Source of the DNA: Clostridia bacterium
GTDB lineage: Bacteria > Bacillota > Clostridia > Lachnospirales > WQUN01
Assembly: GCA_025997155.1 (NCBI GenBank)
Contig: BNUF01000019.1
Coordinates: 1 to 23,089 of the forward strand
Direction of reading: 5' to 3'
Length of the DNA: 23,089 nt
Shown here: positions 1-8,136 of the stretch, piece by piece
Numbering within the stretch: position 1 is the first letter of the stretch
Layout of the letters: each line of letters begins with the position of its first letter
Made by a program: the position numbers and the translations under genes
The notes under the pieces: model-generated
Told to the model about the DNA's origin: nothing
Databases searched by the model: none
What the model saw: only the letters and a program-made list of their open reading frames with translations

Positions 1-78
1 CTCATTAACTTCACTTTTTAAATGACCATTCTTCAATGCGTTCAACGCTTTTTCCCTTAAATCTATTGAATATGCCAT
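1..78 (-). CDS. IS630-family transposase, N-terminal 26 residues (partial)
   Basis: The minus-strand frame starts with ATG at 78-76 and runs off the left edge. The visible residues begin MAYSIDLREKALNALKNG, which matches the usual opening of IS630-family transposases: a short Met-Ala-Tyr-Ser lead followed by the first helix of a helix-turn-helix that binds the IS ends. The DDE catalytic domain is outside the window, so completeness and activity cannot be judged. The gene points away from the helicase it interrupts. The family call rests on the N-terminal motif only. Confidence 0.7.
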   Translation of the reverse strand, partial: MAYSIDLREKALNALKNGHLKSEVNE

Positions 79-115
79 ACTTTTATTTTAACACATCTAT
101 TCAATATTTTAAATA
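1..115 (-). mobile_element. IS630-family insertion sequence, right-hand end only
   Basis: This is the edge of an insertion sequence that continues beyond the left end of the window. The leftward reading frame at 78-1 is the start of an IS630-type transposase. Between it and the truncated helicase lies about 35 bases of AT-rich sequence that should hold the terminal inverted repeat. IS630 elements duplicate a TA dinucleotide on insertion. A TA at 114-115 fits, because the helicase frame resumes directly after it (GCC TTG at 116-121) and a stop (TAA, 110-112) closes that frame on the IS side. The exact boundary is inferred, since the other end of the IS is not visible. Confidence 0.7.
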
Positions 116-118
116 GCC

Positions 119-3019
119 TTGACTATAACCGCGAACATAACTTACGGCACGGAGCGAATGAACGCCTACAAGATTTTAGAGGAAACTCTGAACCTAAAAG
201 ACATCCGCATATATGACACCGTGCCGAAACCAGAGGGCGGCGAAACAAGGGTACTAAACCGAAAAGAAACAACGCTTGCGGCGCAAAAACAGGACGCAAT
301 AAAAGAAGCGTTTTCTGATTGGATTTTCAAAGACCCGCAACGGCGTGACGCGCTTGTAACAAAGTACAACGAACTGTTTAACAGCACACGTCCGCGAGAA
401 TATGACGGCTCACATATTGAGTTTGTCGGAATAAACCCCGAAATCAAACTGCGTCCACATCAGTTAGACGCAATCGCCCATATTTTGTACGGCGGCAACA
501 CCTTACTCGCCCACGAAGTCGGGGCTGGGAAAACCTTTGAAATGGTAGCGGCGGCTATGGAAAGTAAGCGGTTGGGGCTGTGCCAAAAGAGTTTGTTTGT
601 CGTTCCGAACCATATCATAGAACAAATGGCGGCTGATTTTTTGCGCCTGTACCCCGCCGCCAACATTTTGGTAGCGACAAAAAAAGACTTTGAAACCGAG
701 AACCGCAAGAAGTTTTGCGGACGCATTGCCACAGGTGAATATGACGCAATCATAATCGGACATTCACAGTTTGAAAAAATTCCGCTTTCAAGTGAACGGC
801 AAAAAGATTTAATACAAGACCAAATATCCGAAATAACGGACGGCATAAGGAGCATAAAGTCGGCTAACGGTGAGCGTTTTACAATCAAACAGCTTGAAAA
901 AACTAAGCGTTCACTTGAAAACAGACTCGAAAAACTAAGCGCGGAAAACCGAAAAGATAGTGTTGTGACCTTCGAGCAGTTAGGCGTGGACAGGCTTTTT
1001 GTTGACGAAGCCCACAACTACAAAAATTTATTTTTGGCGACAAAAATGCGGAATGTGGCGGGAATTTCCACAACAGAAGCTCAAAAATCAAGCGACTTGT
1101 ATATGAAGTGCCGCTATATGGACGAGATTACAGGCAGCAAAGGCAACATCTTTGCCACAGGAACGCCTTTATCCAATTCAATGACGGAACTCTATACGAT
1201 GATGAGGTATCTTCAATATGACACTCTGAATAATCATAATTTACTTCATTTTGACTCTTGGGCAAGCACTTTCGGCGAAACAACAACGGCGATTGAACTT
1301 GCTCCCGAGGGAACTGGATACCGCGCAAAAACACGATTTAACCAGTTTTTCAATCTTCCCGAACTTATGAATATGTTCAAGGAAGCTGCCGACATAAAGA
1401 CCGCCGACACACTTAACTTAACAATTCCCGAAGCCAAGTACGAAACAATCAAAACAAAACCGTCTGAAATTCAAAAGAAAATGGTTGAGGAGCTGTCCGA
1501 ACGAGCGACCGCCGTCCACAAGAAAAAGGTTGACCCCACGCAAGACAATATGCTCCGAATAACGAATGACGGACGCAAAATCGGGCTTGACCCAAGAATG
1601 ATGAACTCCCTTTTAGCGGACGACCCGAACAGCAAAGTCAACGTTTGTATCAATAATATTTTCAAAATATACGAAGAAAGTAAACCGAAAAAATCCGCGC
1701 AAATTGTGTTTTGCGACCTCTCCACGCCGACAAAAGACGGCTCTTTCAACGTCTATGACGACATAAAAAAGAAGTTGATTTCAAAAGGCGTAAAGCCGAA
1801 AGAAGTTGCCTTTATCCACGAAGCGGACACCGAAATCAAAAAGAAAGAGTTGTTCGCCAAAGTCCGAAAAGGGCAGGTTCGCGTACTTATCGGAAGTACG
1901 GCGAAGTGCGGCGCGGGTACAAATGTTCAAGATAAATTGATTGCTCTCCACGATTTAGACGCGCCGTGGAGACCTTCGGATTTAGAACAGCGCAGAGGGA
2001 GAATTGTTCGCCAAGGCAACGAAAATAAGGAGGTTCAGATTTACAGATACGTAACCGAGGGAACTTTTGACGCATACTTATATCAAACTTTGGAGAACAA
2101 GCAGAAATTCATCAGCCAAATTATGACGAGCAAAAACCCCGTAAGACGGTGTGACGATATGGACGAGGCGGCCTTATCTTTCGCGGAAATCAAAGCACTT
2201 TGCGCGGACAATCCGAACATTGCGGAGAAGATGAAGTTAGATGTTGAGGTATCAAAATTAAAGATATTAAAGGCAAATCACCAAAGTCAAATTTACGATT
2301 TAGAGGACAAACTGCTTAAAACTTTCCCGAAACAAATCAAGTACGCCGAGGAAAAAATAGCGAACATTACCGCCGATATGTCGGAACTAAAAAAGACCGA
2401 AACGGACAACCAAACGAATAAAGATACAATCCCGCCGATGATTATAAACGGCGTAACCTACACAGATAAAAAAGAGGCGGGAACTGCCTTGCTTGCGGTT
2501 TGCGGAGAAAAAGAAGATGTGTCGGTAGAACACATAGGAAGTTATCGCGGTCTGGAGATGTCGCTCGGTTTAAGTATGGGCGAGTTTTTCCTCAACCTTG
2601 ACGGCAATTCTTCGTATCAGTTGAAGTTGGGCGATGATGTTTTCGGAAATCTTTCACGCATAAATCACGCGCTTGAAAATATCCCGAACATACTGCGGAA
2701 CACAGAAGAACAACTCGAAAATCTTCATCAGCAAGTTGAACACGCGAAAGTTGAGGTGACAAAATCGTTCCCCACAGAACAGGAATTAACAGAAAAATCT
2801 TCGCGGCTTAAAGAACTTGATACACTTTTGAATATAGATAATTCAAATTCTGACGAGCCAAAACAACCGCAGAAAGAAGAACAAGGAAAACCGAAATCGT
2901 CACTTGATAAACTGCTTTCCTCCGCAAAAGAAAAAGCGGACGCATACAACTCAGCAATGAAAAACGAAAAAACCGCAGACATACAAACGCCTAACATCAA
3001 ACCCGACAAGGAGCAATAG
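119..3019 (+). CDS. SNF2/DEAD-like helicase of an ICE, N-terminally truncated by an IS
   Basis: This is the C-terminal part of the very large helicase (often fused to a DNA methylase-like region, total well over 2000 residues) typical of conjugative elements in gut Firmicutes. Its role in transfer or element DNA metabolism is inferred from that association. Counting from TTG 119, Walker A GAGKT is near residues 135-139, DEAH at 296-299, a motif III-like ATGTPLSNS near 346, and motif VI QRRGRIVRQG near 624. The last 250 or so residues are charged and coiled-coil-like. Both RecA-like lobes are therefore present. No true start exists: the frame opens immediately after the IS630 end, so TTG 119 is only the first possible codon and the methylase-like N-terminus is gone or lies beyond the IS. 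The next gene follows one base after the stop. Confidence 0.85.
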   Translation: MTITANITYGTERMNAYKILEETLNLKDIRIYDTVPKPEGGETRVLNRKETTLAAQKQDAIKEAFSDWIFKDPQRRDALVTKYNELFNSTRPREYDGSHIEFVGINPEIKLRPHQLDAIAHILYGGNTLLAHEVGAGKTFEMVAAAMESKRLGLCQKSLFVVPNHIIEQMAADFLRLYPAANILVATKKDFETENRKKFCGRIATGEYDAIIIGHSQFEKIPLSSERQKDLIQDQISEITDGIRSIKSANGERFTIKQLEKTKRSLENRLEKLSAENRKDSVVTFEQLGVDRLFVDEAHNYKNLFLATKMRNVAGISTTEAQKSSDLYMKCRYMDEITGSKGNIFATGTPLSNSMTELYTMMRYLQYDTLNNHNLLHFDSWASTFGETTTAIELAPEGTGYRAKTRFNQFFNLPELMNMFKEAADIKTADTLNLTIPEAKYETIKTKPSEIQKKMVEELSERATAVHKKKVDPTQDNMLRITNDGRKIGLDPRMMNSLLADDPNSKVNVCINNIFKIYEESKPKKSAQIVFCDLSTPTKDGSFNVYDDIKKKLISKGVKPKEVAFIHEADTEIKKKELFAKVRKGQVRVLIGSTAKCGAGTNVQDKLIALHDLDAPWRPSDLEQRRGRIVRQGNENKEVQIYRYVTEGTFDAYLYQTLENKQKFISQIMTSKNPVRRCDDMDEAALSFAEIKALCADNPNIAEKMKLDVEVSKLKILKANHQSQIYDLEDKLLKTFPKQIKYAEEKIANITADMSELKKTETDNQTNKDTIPPMIINGVTYTDKKEAGTALLAVCGEKEDVSVEHIGSYRGLEMSLGLSMGEFFLNLDGNSSYQLKLGDDVFGNLSRINHALENIPNILRNTEEQLENLHQQVEHAKVEVTKSFPTEQELTEKSSRLKELDTLLNIDNSNSDEPKQPQKEEQGKPKSSLDKLLSSAKEKADAYNSAMKNEKTADIQTPNIKPDKEQ

Positions 3020-3020
3020 T

Positions 3021-4088
3021 ATGGGGAATTATTACGATAAGGAATTGTTAGATAAGTTAAAACAAACTGATATTTTAGATTTTTTATCGGAACATTGCGG
3101 GTATTCTTTCAAGCAAAAAGGACGGGATTTTTCTTGCGAACATCACGACAGTCTTGTCATAAAGGAAGATAAAAAGCGTTGGTTTTGGAACAGTAAACAA
3201 GTCGGCGGGGCGAACGCGCTTGATTATTTAATGAAAATTGAGGGTGCTAACTTTACGGAAGCGGCGACGGTTGTCGCAAAATTTAACAACGAAACTCCGC
3301 AAATTAAATCGGGGAAAAGCGTACAAAAAAGCGCGTCTAAGGTCGCGGAAACGGCACACGGTACGCTTGTTTTGCCCGAACATACAAACGCAAAATATTC
3401 AAGATTGTTCGCGTATCTTTGTCAAACTCGCGGAATTGATAAGGGCATAGTCGCCGATTTAATCAAACAAGATAAACTCTATCAAGATAAAAAAGGTAAC
3501 GCCGTCTTTGTCGGTTTTGACGAAAACAACGAAGCGAAATTCGCTTGCGTTCGCGGAACAAGTACCGATAAGCGGTTTCGCGGGGATTGCGCGGGGAGCG
3601 ATAAGCGATACGCCTTTACGCTTAACGGAACGAACAGCGAAAAACTTTATGTGTTCGAGTCGCCGATTGACGCGCTATCTCACGCGACACTCGCCAACAT
3701 AAAATCGGGAGATAAAGACGCTTGGAAAGAACATTCACGGCTCACGTTAGACGGCACATCGGCGGTCGCGCTTGAACATTATTTAAGCAAAAATCCGCAA
3801 GTCAAGGAGTTGGTGTTCTGCCTCGATAATGACGAAGCGGGGCGAACAGCTCTCGCGAATTTCAAAGAAATGTACGGCGACAATTATAAATTAACCCGTA
3901 TGAGTTTTCCCGAAACTTGCAAAGACGTAAACGATTTTTTGTTGAAAAAGAAAGAGGTTACCGTTCCGAATAGAGCAACAGAACTACAAAAAATATTGCA
4001 AACGGCAGGCGAAAAAGCCGCGCAAACAAATCAAATGAACAGCCAAAACAGAGAAACCGTATCCGCAAAAAGTGCGGTTTCTTTATGA
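3021..4088 (+). CDS. DUF3991/TOPRIM domain primase-like protein
   Basis: A 355-residue protein of the DUF3991-TOPRIM type carried by ICEs and plasmids, probably acting in priming or processing element DNA. The N-terminus looks like a degenerate CHC2 primase zinc finger (residues 30-85, with the pattern FSCEHHDS, WFWNSKQVGGANALDYLM). The TOPRIM fold shows the catalytic Glu in VFESPIDAL (E213) and the metal-binding DxD in LDNDEAGR (D269, D271). It starts at ATG 3021, one base after the helicase stop, with AAGGAG at 3008-3013 inside the helicase gene, so the two are cotranscribed and probably translationally coupled. The final codons overlap a hairpin at 4053-4081. Priming activity is inferred from the domains, not shown. 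Confidence 0.85.
   Translation: MGNYYDKELLDKLKQTDILDFLSEHCGYSFKQKGRDFSCEHHDSLVIKEDKKRWFWNSKQVGGANALDYLMKIEGANFTEAATVVAKFNNETPQIKSGKSVQKSASKVAETAHGTLVLPEHTNAKYSRLFAYLCQTRGIDKGIVADLIKQDKLYQDKKGNAVFVGFDENNEAKFACVRGTSTDKRFRGDCAGSDKRYAFTLNGTNSEKLYVFESPIDALSHATLANIKSGDKDAWKEHSRLTLDGTSAVALEHYLSKNPQVKELVFCLDNDEAGRTALANFKEMYGDNYKLTRMSFPETCKDVNDFLLKKKEVTVPNRATELQKILQTAGEKAAQTNQMNSQNRETVSAKSAVSL
4053..4084 (+). terminator. Hairpin inside the 3' end of the TOPRIM gene
   Basis: GAAACCG (4053-4059) pairs with CGGTTTC (4075-4081). A competing inner stem CCGCA/TGCGG (4063-4067, 4073-4077) ends directly before a T-rich run (TTTCTTTAT). The stop codon TGA lies at the end of the T run, so the terminator is built from coding sequence. 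It may only partly stop transcription into the DUF3847 gene. Confidence 0.5.
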
Positions 4089-4117
4089 AGAAAATTCAAG
4101 AATAAGGTGGGTTTTAG

Positions 4118-4357
4118 GTGGAAGTTTCGGAAGAAGCAATCGCTAAAAAACAGGCGCAACTTGACAAACTTACTATGGAAATCGAGCAGTTGGAACAGCG
4201 AAAAAATACGCAGTTAAAGCGTGAGCGTTCGCAAGCGTATAAGGAGCGAACGCGCCGACTTATTCAAATGGGTGCAATCACGGAGAAGTATTTGGGTACT
4301 TCCGACACCGCCGAATTGGAGAAATGGCTCAAAGAATATGTCGCAAAAAACCGATAG
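4118..4357 (+). CDS. DUF3847 family small protein
   Basis: A 79-residue, highly charged protein of the DUF3847 type, regularly found just upstream of the relaxase in Firmicutes ICEs. It begins with GTG at 4118, chosen because AAGGTGG (4103-4109) lies upstream at a workable distance. Residues 5-50 form a coiled coil rich in Lys, Gln and Glu. The C-terminal half carries the family pattern RTRRLIQMGAITEKYL. No enzymatic motif is visible. Its position next to oriT and the relaxase suggests an accessory role at the relaxosome, but the family has no established function that I can cite. Confidence 0.8.
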   Translation: MEVSEEAIAKKQAQLDKLTMEIEQLEQRKNTQLKRERSQAYKERTRRLIQMGAITEKYLGTSDTAELEKWLKEYVAKNR

Positions 4358-4394
4358 CGGCGTAGACAATTTTTGCTTTCTGCGGTACGAAGCA

Positions 4395-4500
4395 GGGGGG
4401 TCAAGGGGGCGGCACGCCCCTTGTGGGGTACAGGGGCAACGCCCTTGTCGCACATACACCGTTTTAGCCAACGGCTAAAATGGTGTATAAGTGCGCACAT
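4395..4500 (+). other. oriT: Origin of transfer (oriT) with IncQ-type nic sequence
   Basis: A near-perfect inverted repeat with 16-base arms (4454-4469 and 4473-4488, three-base loop AAC, one G-T mismatch) ends immediately before AAGTGCGCAC (4489-4498). The core TAAGTGCGC matches the nic region of RSF1010/pIP501-type (MOBQ) origins, where the relaxase cuts within or after the GCGC part. Two further hairpins lie upstream: CAAGGGG/CCCCTTG around 4402-4424 and GGGC-AAC-GCCC around 4434-4446. The relaxase gene starts 100 bases downstream. The site is recognised by sequence similarity and architecture; the exact nick position is inferred. Confidence 0.8.
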
Positions 4501-4597
4501 TGTGACGTGGCTTGAGATTTCCTGTATTTTCGCGGGCGTTTGCGTCCTCGGTTTCCGCTAATATTGTGCAAATTAAACAGGTGTTCGGAGGTGTCAT

Positions 4598-6673
4598 ATG
4601 GCGATATATCACAACAACATTAAGGCTGTGTCGCGTGGTTCGCCGCGTTCCGTTATCGCGATTAGCGCGTATATAAACCGTGGTAAAATGCACGATGAAT
4701 TATCGGGCTTAACATATGATTACTCCAAACGTACAGACTTAGTTTACAGCGAGGTTATGCTTTGCGATAACGCCCCCGAAAACTACAAAGACAATCGTGT
4801 ATTATGGGCTGAGGTAAATAGGGTTGAAAATGGAAACGGACAATCAACTCGGACAGTAGAGGTATCACTTCCAAAAGAATTAAATTTAGATGAGCAAATA
4901 AAACTTGTTCAAGGTTACGTCAAAGATAATTTTACAAGCGTTGGTATGTGTGCCAATATTGCAATCCACGATAAGCAAGACGGCAATCCTCACGCGCATA
5001 TTATGCTGACGCTTCGCAAGATAGATGAAAATGGGGAATGGGAATATAAAGCAAAAAAATTATATGTTTGCAAAAATCAAAACGGCGTTGAAAAGAATTT
5101 AACGGCTAACGAATGGCGACAAGTTAAAGATGAATGGCAAAAACAACTACCTTACTACAAAGACGGAAATCTAGAAGGCGAACGTATTTATCTTACTGAT
5201 TACGAGTACGAAACAGGGCAAGACAAGTACAAAGATTATTTAAGAATACAAGGCAAGAATGACCCGAAAACTGTTAAATGGGGAATACGAAACAAGACGC
5301 TTTTGGAGTGGAATAACAAAAACACATTCCTAAATTGGCGCGAGGACTGGGCAAATAAAATCAACAATGCACTATCAGAAAAAGAAATCCCTCAAAGAGT
5401 AGACCACCGAAGTTACGAGAAACAGGGGATTGAAAAATTGCCTACGGTTCATTTAGGCAAGGCACATAAACTGGAACGTGACGGTTTCGCGACAGACCAA
5501 GGAAATAAGAACAGAGCGGTAGCGGAAAAGAACGCCGAATTAGAAATCATAGACGCAAAACAAACTCTAACCGAACGCGAGATTTTGAAAGTCAAAATTG
5601 ACGGCGCGGTTGATGTGTCGTCCTCATTTGATGAGTTTTTGGAGAAAATGAAGTCGGAGAATTATGAAATCAAACAGGGAAAACATATCGCGTTTAAGTC
5701 GGAGAGAAATTCGAAATATATCCGTTCAAAATCAATCGGCGAGAATTACACAGAGGACGCTATCAAAAAAAGAGTTGAGAACAGGACGGCGAACATATCC
5801 GAAACCGTACCCGAAACTCAGGTAGCGGCAACAAGCAAAATCAAAATCGCGAACGCCGTTGACGAGTGCATATCATCAGCGCAAACCTTTGAAGAACTTT
5901 TGCAAAATCTTCAATCCGCAGGATATGAAAGTAAAGGTTTCGGAAACTACATCGCATTCCGCGAAAAAGACACCGACAACAAGTTTGAATTGTTGGGCGA
6001 AAATTACACCGAGTTTGCACTCCGCAAAAAGATAAAAAATCAGCTTTACGAACAATCCAAATCAACGCAAGTTAAGTCTTTGATTGACATAGAAAACTAT
6101 AAAAAGGCAAAAGATAACAAAGGATTAGCGAACTGGGCGGAGCGTACAAACTTGCAACAGAAAATGAACACACTTAACTTCTTATCACAGCAAGGCGTGT
6201 CCACTTATGAAGAACTTTCGGAAAAAGCAAACGCCTTTAATTCGCAAACCGCGCAAAGCGGCGAGGAAATTAAATCAATCGAAACGAAGTTAAAAGAGAT
6301 TTCCGCGCTTATAAAAGATATTGAAACGTACCAAAAAACAAAACCGACAAATATCCAGTATCAAAAAGTGCCGCCGAAACTTAAAGCGAAGTTTTACGAG
6401 GACAACCGCGCCGACCTTACGCTATTTGAAGCCGCCAACAACGCCACCTCCCGCGCTAAGGCGGATACTGATTTACCAATCAGCCGCAAACTCCTAATCG
6501 AAATGAGGGGCGAACTCACCGCGCAGAAAGATAAACTTTACGCCGAGTATATGTCTTTGAAAAAGAAGTCAACGGAATTGAACATAGCAAAGGATACTAT
6601 GGAGAGAATGCTCAAAATAGACAGCCCCGAAAAATCAAGTTCGGCAAAACGCAATAACCAAAATTTAGAATAG
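4598..6673 (+). CDS. MobA/MobL-family (MOBQ) conjugative relaxase
   Basis: A 691-residue relaxase that nicks the adjacent oriT and pilots single-stranded DNA into the recipient. The N-terminal domain (residues 1-230) has the MOBQ signatures: the probable catalytic tyrosine Y25 in SAYINRG, and the metal-binding HUH-type motif in HDKQDGNPHAHIML, with His at 132 and 134 and an earlier His at about 125. The C-terminal half contains a tandem repeat of about 60 residues (338-396 and 421-481), each with the pattern SFEE(L/F)L, GYE-K, IAF and GENYTE. The tail is a coiled coil. ATG 4598 is preceded by GGAGG at 4587-4591. A longer protein than plasmid MobA is normal for ICE versions. Function is well supported by motifs plus the neighbouring oriT. 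Confidence 0.92.
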   Translation: MAIYHNNIKAVSRGSPRSVIAISAYINRGKMHDELSGLTYDYSKRTDLVYSEVMLCDNAPENYKDNRVLWAEVNRVENGNGQSTRTVEVSLPKELNLDEQIKLVQGYVKDNFTSVGMCANIAIHDKQDGNPHAHIMLTLRKIDENGEWEYKAKKLYVCKNQNGVEKNLTANEWRQVKDEWQKQLPYYKDGNLEGERIYLTDYEYETGQDKYKDYLRIQGKNDPKTVKWGIRNKTLLEWNNKNTFLNWREDWANKINNALSEKEIPQRVDHRSYEKQGIEKLPTVHLGKAHKLERDGFATDQGNKNRAVAEKNAELEIIDAKQTLTEREILKVKIDGAVDVSSSFDEFLEKMKSENYEIKQGKHIAFKSERNSKYIRSKSIGENYTEDAIKKRVENRTANISETVPETQVAATSKIKIANAVDECISSAQTFEELLQNLQSAGYESKGFGNYIAFREKDTDNKFELLGENYTEFALRKKIKNQLYEQSKSTQVKSLIDIENYKKAKDNKGLANWAERTNLQQKMNTLNFLSQQGVSTYEELSEKANAFNSQTAQSGEEIKSIETKLKEISALIKDIETYQKTKPTNIQYQKVPPKLKAKFYEDNRADLTLFEAANNATSRAKADTDLPISRKLLIEMRGELTAQKDKLYAEYMSLKKKSTELNIAKDTMERMLKIDSPEKSSSAKRNNQNLE

Positions 6674-6686
6674 GATTATTTGCGGC

Positions 6687-6715
6687 TTGATAATTTTGGC
6701 GAAGTCTGATAAAAT
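6687..6715 (+). promoter_or_regulatory. Promoter for the PD-(D/E)XK-like gene at 6746
   Basis: TTGATA (6687-6692) and TAAAAT (6710-6715) are separated by exactly 17 bases, a close match to the housekeeping sigma-A consensus. The ATG follows 30 bases later with the purine-rich AGGGGGGA (6733-6740) as ribosome binding site. The gene is therefore probably transcribed separately from the relaxase. Confidence 0.65.
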
Positions 6716-6745
6716 GAATATGCAGATGAAATAGGGGGGAGAATT

Positions 6746-7867
6746 ATGGAAGATGTTTCCGCCGAACAAAGCGGGGAAGCAACTAAGCGCAATGACTATG
6801 ACGGCACGATTAAAGCCTACTTGGAGCATTTTACAGACGCTGAAATGGTGGGACTGATAAACGGCGCGTTTTTGGCGGATTATCCCCTTGACAGCGAGGT
6901 AATTCGCCTCCGCACCGAAAGTAACATTTCTATGGAGTTGAAGACTCACGATAAGCGAACATCGGATTATTTGATTTCCGTGAACGGAGATTTGTTCCAT
7001 TTTGAGTATCAAACCTCGGAAGATAAACAGATTGCGTTTAGGCTGTTTGAGTACGGTTTCCGTGCGGCGGTAAGCCACGGCAGGACTGACATCGAAAATT
7101 CCGTTATAATGCGCTTGCCGAGGTCTGTTGTGATTTACCTGCGCGATACGGAGGACACGCCAAAAGAAGTTGAAGTGACTTTACAACTGCCTAATGATTT
7201 TCAAGTTAACTACGAAAATCACACACTTACCTATAAAATCCCGACGCTTCGGGAAAGGGATTACAGCGCGGCGCAAATGAGCGAACGCTCCTTAAGCATA
7301 ATGCTACCGTTCTACATCAGCAACGAACCCGACAAGGCGACAGACGAAAAGTTGCCCGAACTCGCGAAGGATTACCGAGAAACTCATTCGGCAATTCTTA
7401 AAATGTATTCCGAGAAAAAACTTTCACTTAGCGTCACGCAGGCAATGCTTGAAAACTTGCGTACCTCAACTTATGAAATTATTGATAAAAGCAAGATAAC
7501 CGACAAGGAAGGGGCGAAAAATCTTATGGCAGCAATGGAAACACAGGCGAATACGGTGTATTCGGCGTTTTCGGTAGATTATTTTGCTGATTTCGACAGG
7601 GCAAAGCGTATTGAAAAAGAACTCGAACAGGAACGGAAAGAAAAAGAACAGGAACGCCAACGCGCCGAACAGGAGCAAAAACGCGCTGAACAAACACAAA
7701 AGACTTTCTTAAAAGCAATCGCGAAAAGCATAGCAAGAGGCGACATTATTTACGATATTTGCGACAGGTTCGACATTACCGAGGATGAATTGAAAAATTT
7801 ATCAGACGGAAATAAGGACATAATCGCCGCGATGAGAGCCGAGATTGCCGCAAGGAAGAACAAATAG
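6746..7867 (+). CDS. PD-(D/E)XK nuclease-like protein (Rpn/YhgA-like)
   Basis: A 373-residue protein with a predicted PD-(D/E)XK-type core in the first 200 residues. Around residue 75 it shows the layout Asp (RTSDYLISV), a short turn, then Glu-x-Gln (FHFEYQT). This D...ExQ arrangement is characteristic of the Rpn/PDDEXK_2 transposase-like nucleases. Residues 285-320 are a highly charged Glu/Arg/Lys/Gln coiled coil, and the end has the small helical region common to Rpn-type C-termini. It has its own promoter (6687-6715) and is followed by a strong terminator (7891-7926), so it is a single-gene cargo unit. The E-Y-Q motif replaces the more usual E-x-Q context, so activity is uncertain. Family assignment is by motif reading and moderate in certainty. 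Confidence 0.6.
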   Translation: MEDVSAEQSGEATKRNDYDGTIKAYLEHFTDAEMVGLINGAFLADYPLDSEVIRLRTESNISMELKTHDKRTSDYLISVNGDLFHFEYQTSEDKQIAFRLFEYGFRAAVSHGRTDIENSVIMRLPRSVVIYLRDTEDTPKEVEVTLQLPNDFQVNYENHTLTYKIPTLRERDYSAAQMSERSLSIMLPFYISNEPDKATDEKLPELAKDYRETHSAILKMYSEKKLSLSVTQAMLENLRTSTYEIIDKSKITDKEGAKNLMAAMETQANTVYSAFSVDYFADFDRAKRIEKELEQERKEKEQERQRAEQEQKRAEQTQKTFLKAIAKSIARGDIIYDICDRFDITEDELKNLSDGNKDIIAAMRAEIAARKNK

Positions 7868-7890
7868 CCAACAACATTATATTTTTATAA

Positions 7891-7926
7891 AAACCGCCTT
7901 AGTGAACCAGTTAGGGCGGTTTTTTG
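7891..7926 (+). terminator. Rho-independent terminator after the PD-(D/E)XK-like gene
   Basis: AACCGCC (7892-7898) pairs with GGCGGTT (7915-7921), extended by a few weaker pairs, and is followed by a run of six T. It lies 24 bases after the stop codon and ends this transcription unit. Confidence 0.85.
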
Positions 7927-7953
7927 TTGCGAAAATACTGAAACGAGGAAACT

Positions 7954-8136
7954 ATGGGAACAGAAGATACGATACGCACCGTTACACTAAACGGCGGTTT
8001 AACCATTGACGAAACTGATTTTGAAAGAGAACACAGAATAAGCGGTTATCTCGTTTTTAACGACGAAAGCGACGAATTCGAGTTTTACAAAGTCAAAAAA
8101 GCAGGTGCGGTTGCTTATGAAAATAGGATTGATTGA
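7954..8136 (+). CDS. Small acidic protein upstream of the radical SAM gene
   Basis: A 60-residue acidic protein that I do not recognise. It starts at ATG 7954 with GAGGAAA just upstream, directly after the terminator at 7891-7926. It is rich in Asp and Glu (for example DETDFEREHR and NDESDEFEFYK) and has no Cys, membrane segment or signal peptide. Its last 20 bases overlap the start of the radical SAM gene in a different frame, which points to translational coupling and perhaps a joint function such as a chaperone or substrate peptide. That link is inference from overlap only. Confidence 0.65.
   Translation: MGTEDTIRTVTLNGGLTIDETDFEREHRISGYLVFNDESDEFEFYKVKKAGAVAYENRID

Noticed and set aside
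119..160. An authentic start of a short helicase at TTG 119 or ATG 158
   Set aside because: No properly spaced ribosome binding site precedes either codon, and the residues between them match the interior of the full-length family.
460..1017. 185-codon minus-strand frame opposite the helicase
   Set aside because: It lies wholly opposite conserved helicase motifs (Walker A, DEAH) and has no recognisable protein features.
4214..4561. Several overlapping frames on both strands around the oriT
   Set aside because: They are by-products of GC-rich inverted repeats, lack ribosome binding sites, and overlap each other and the DUF3847 gene.
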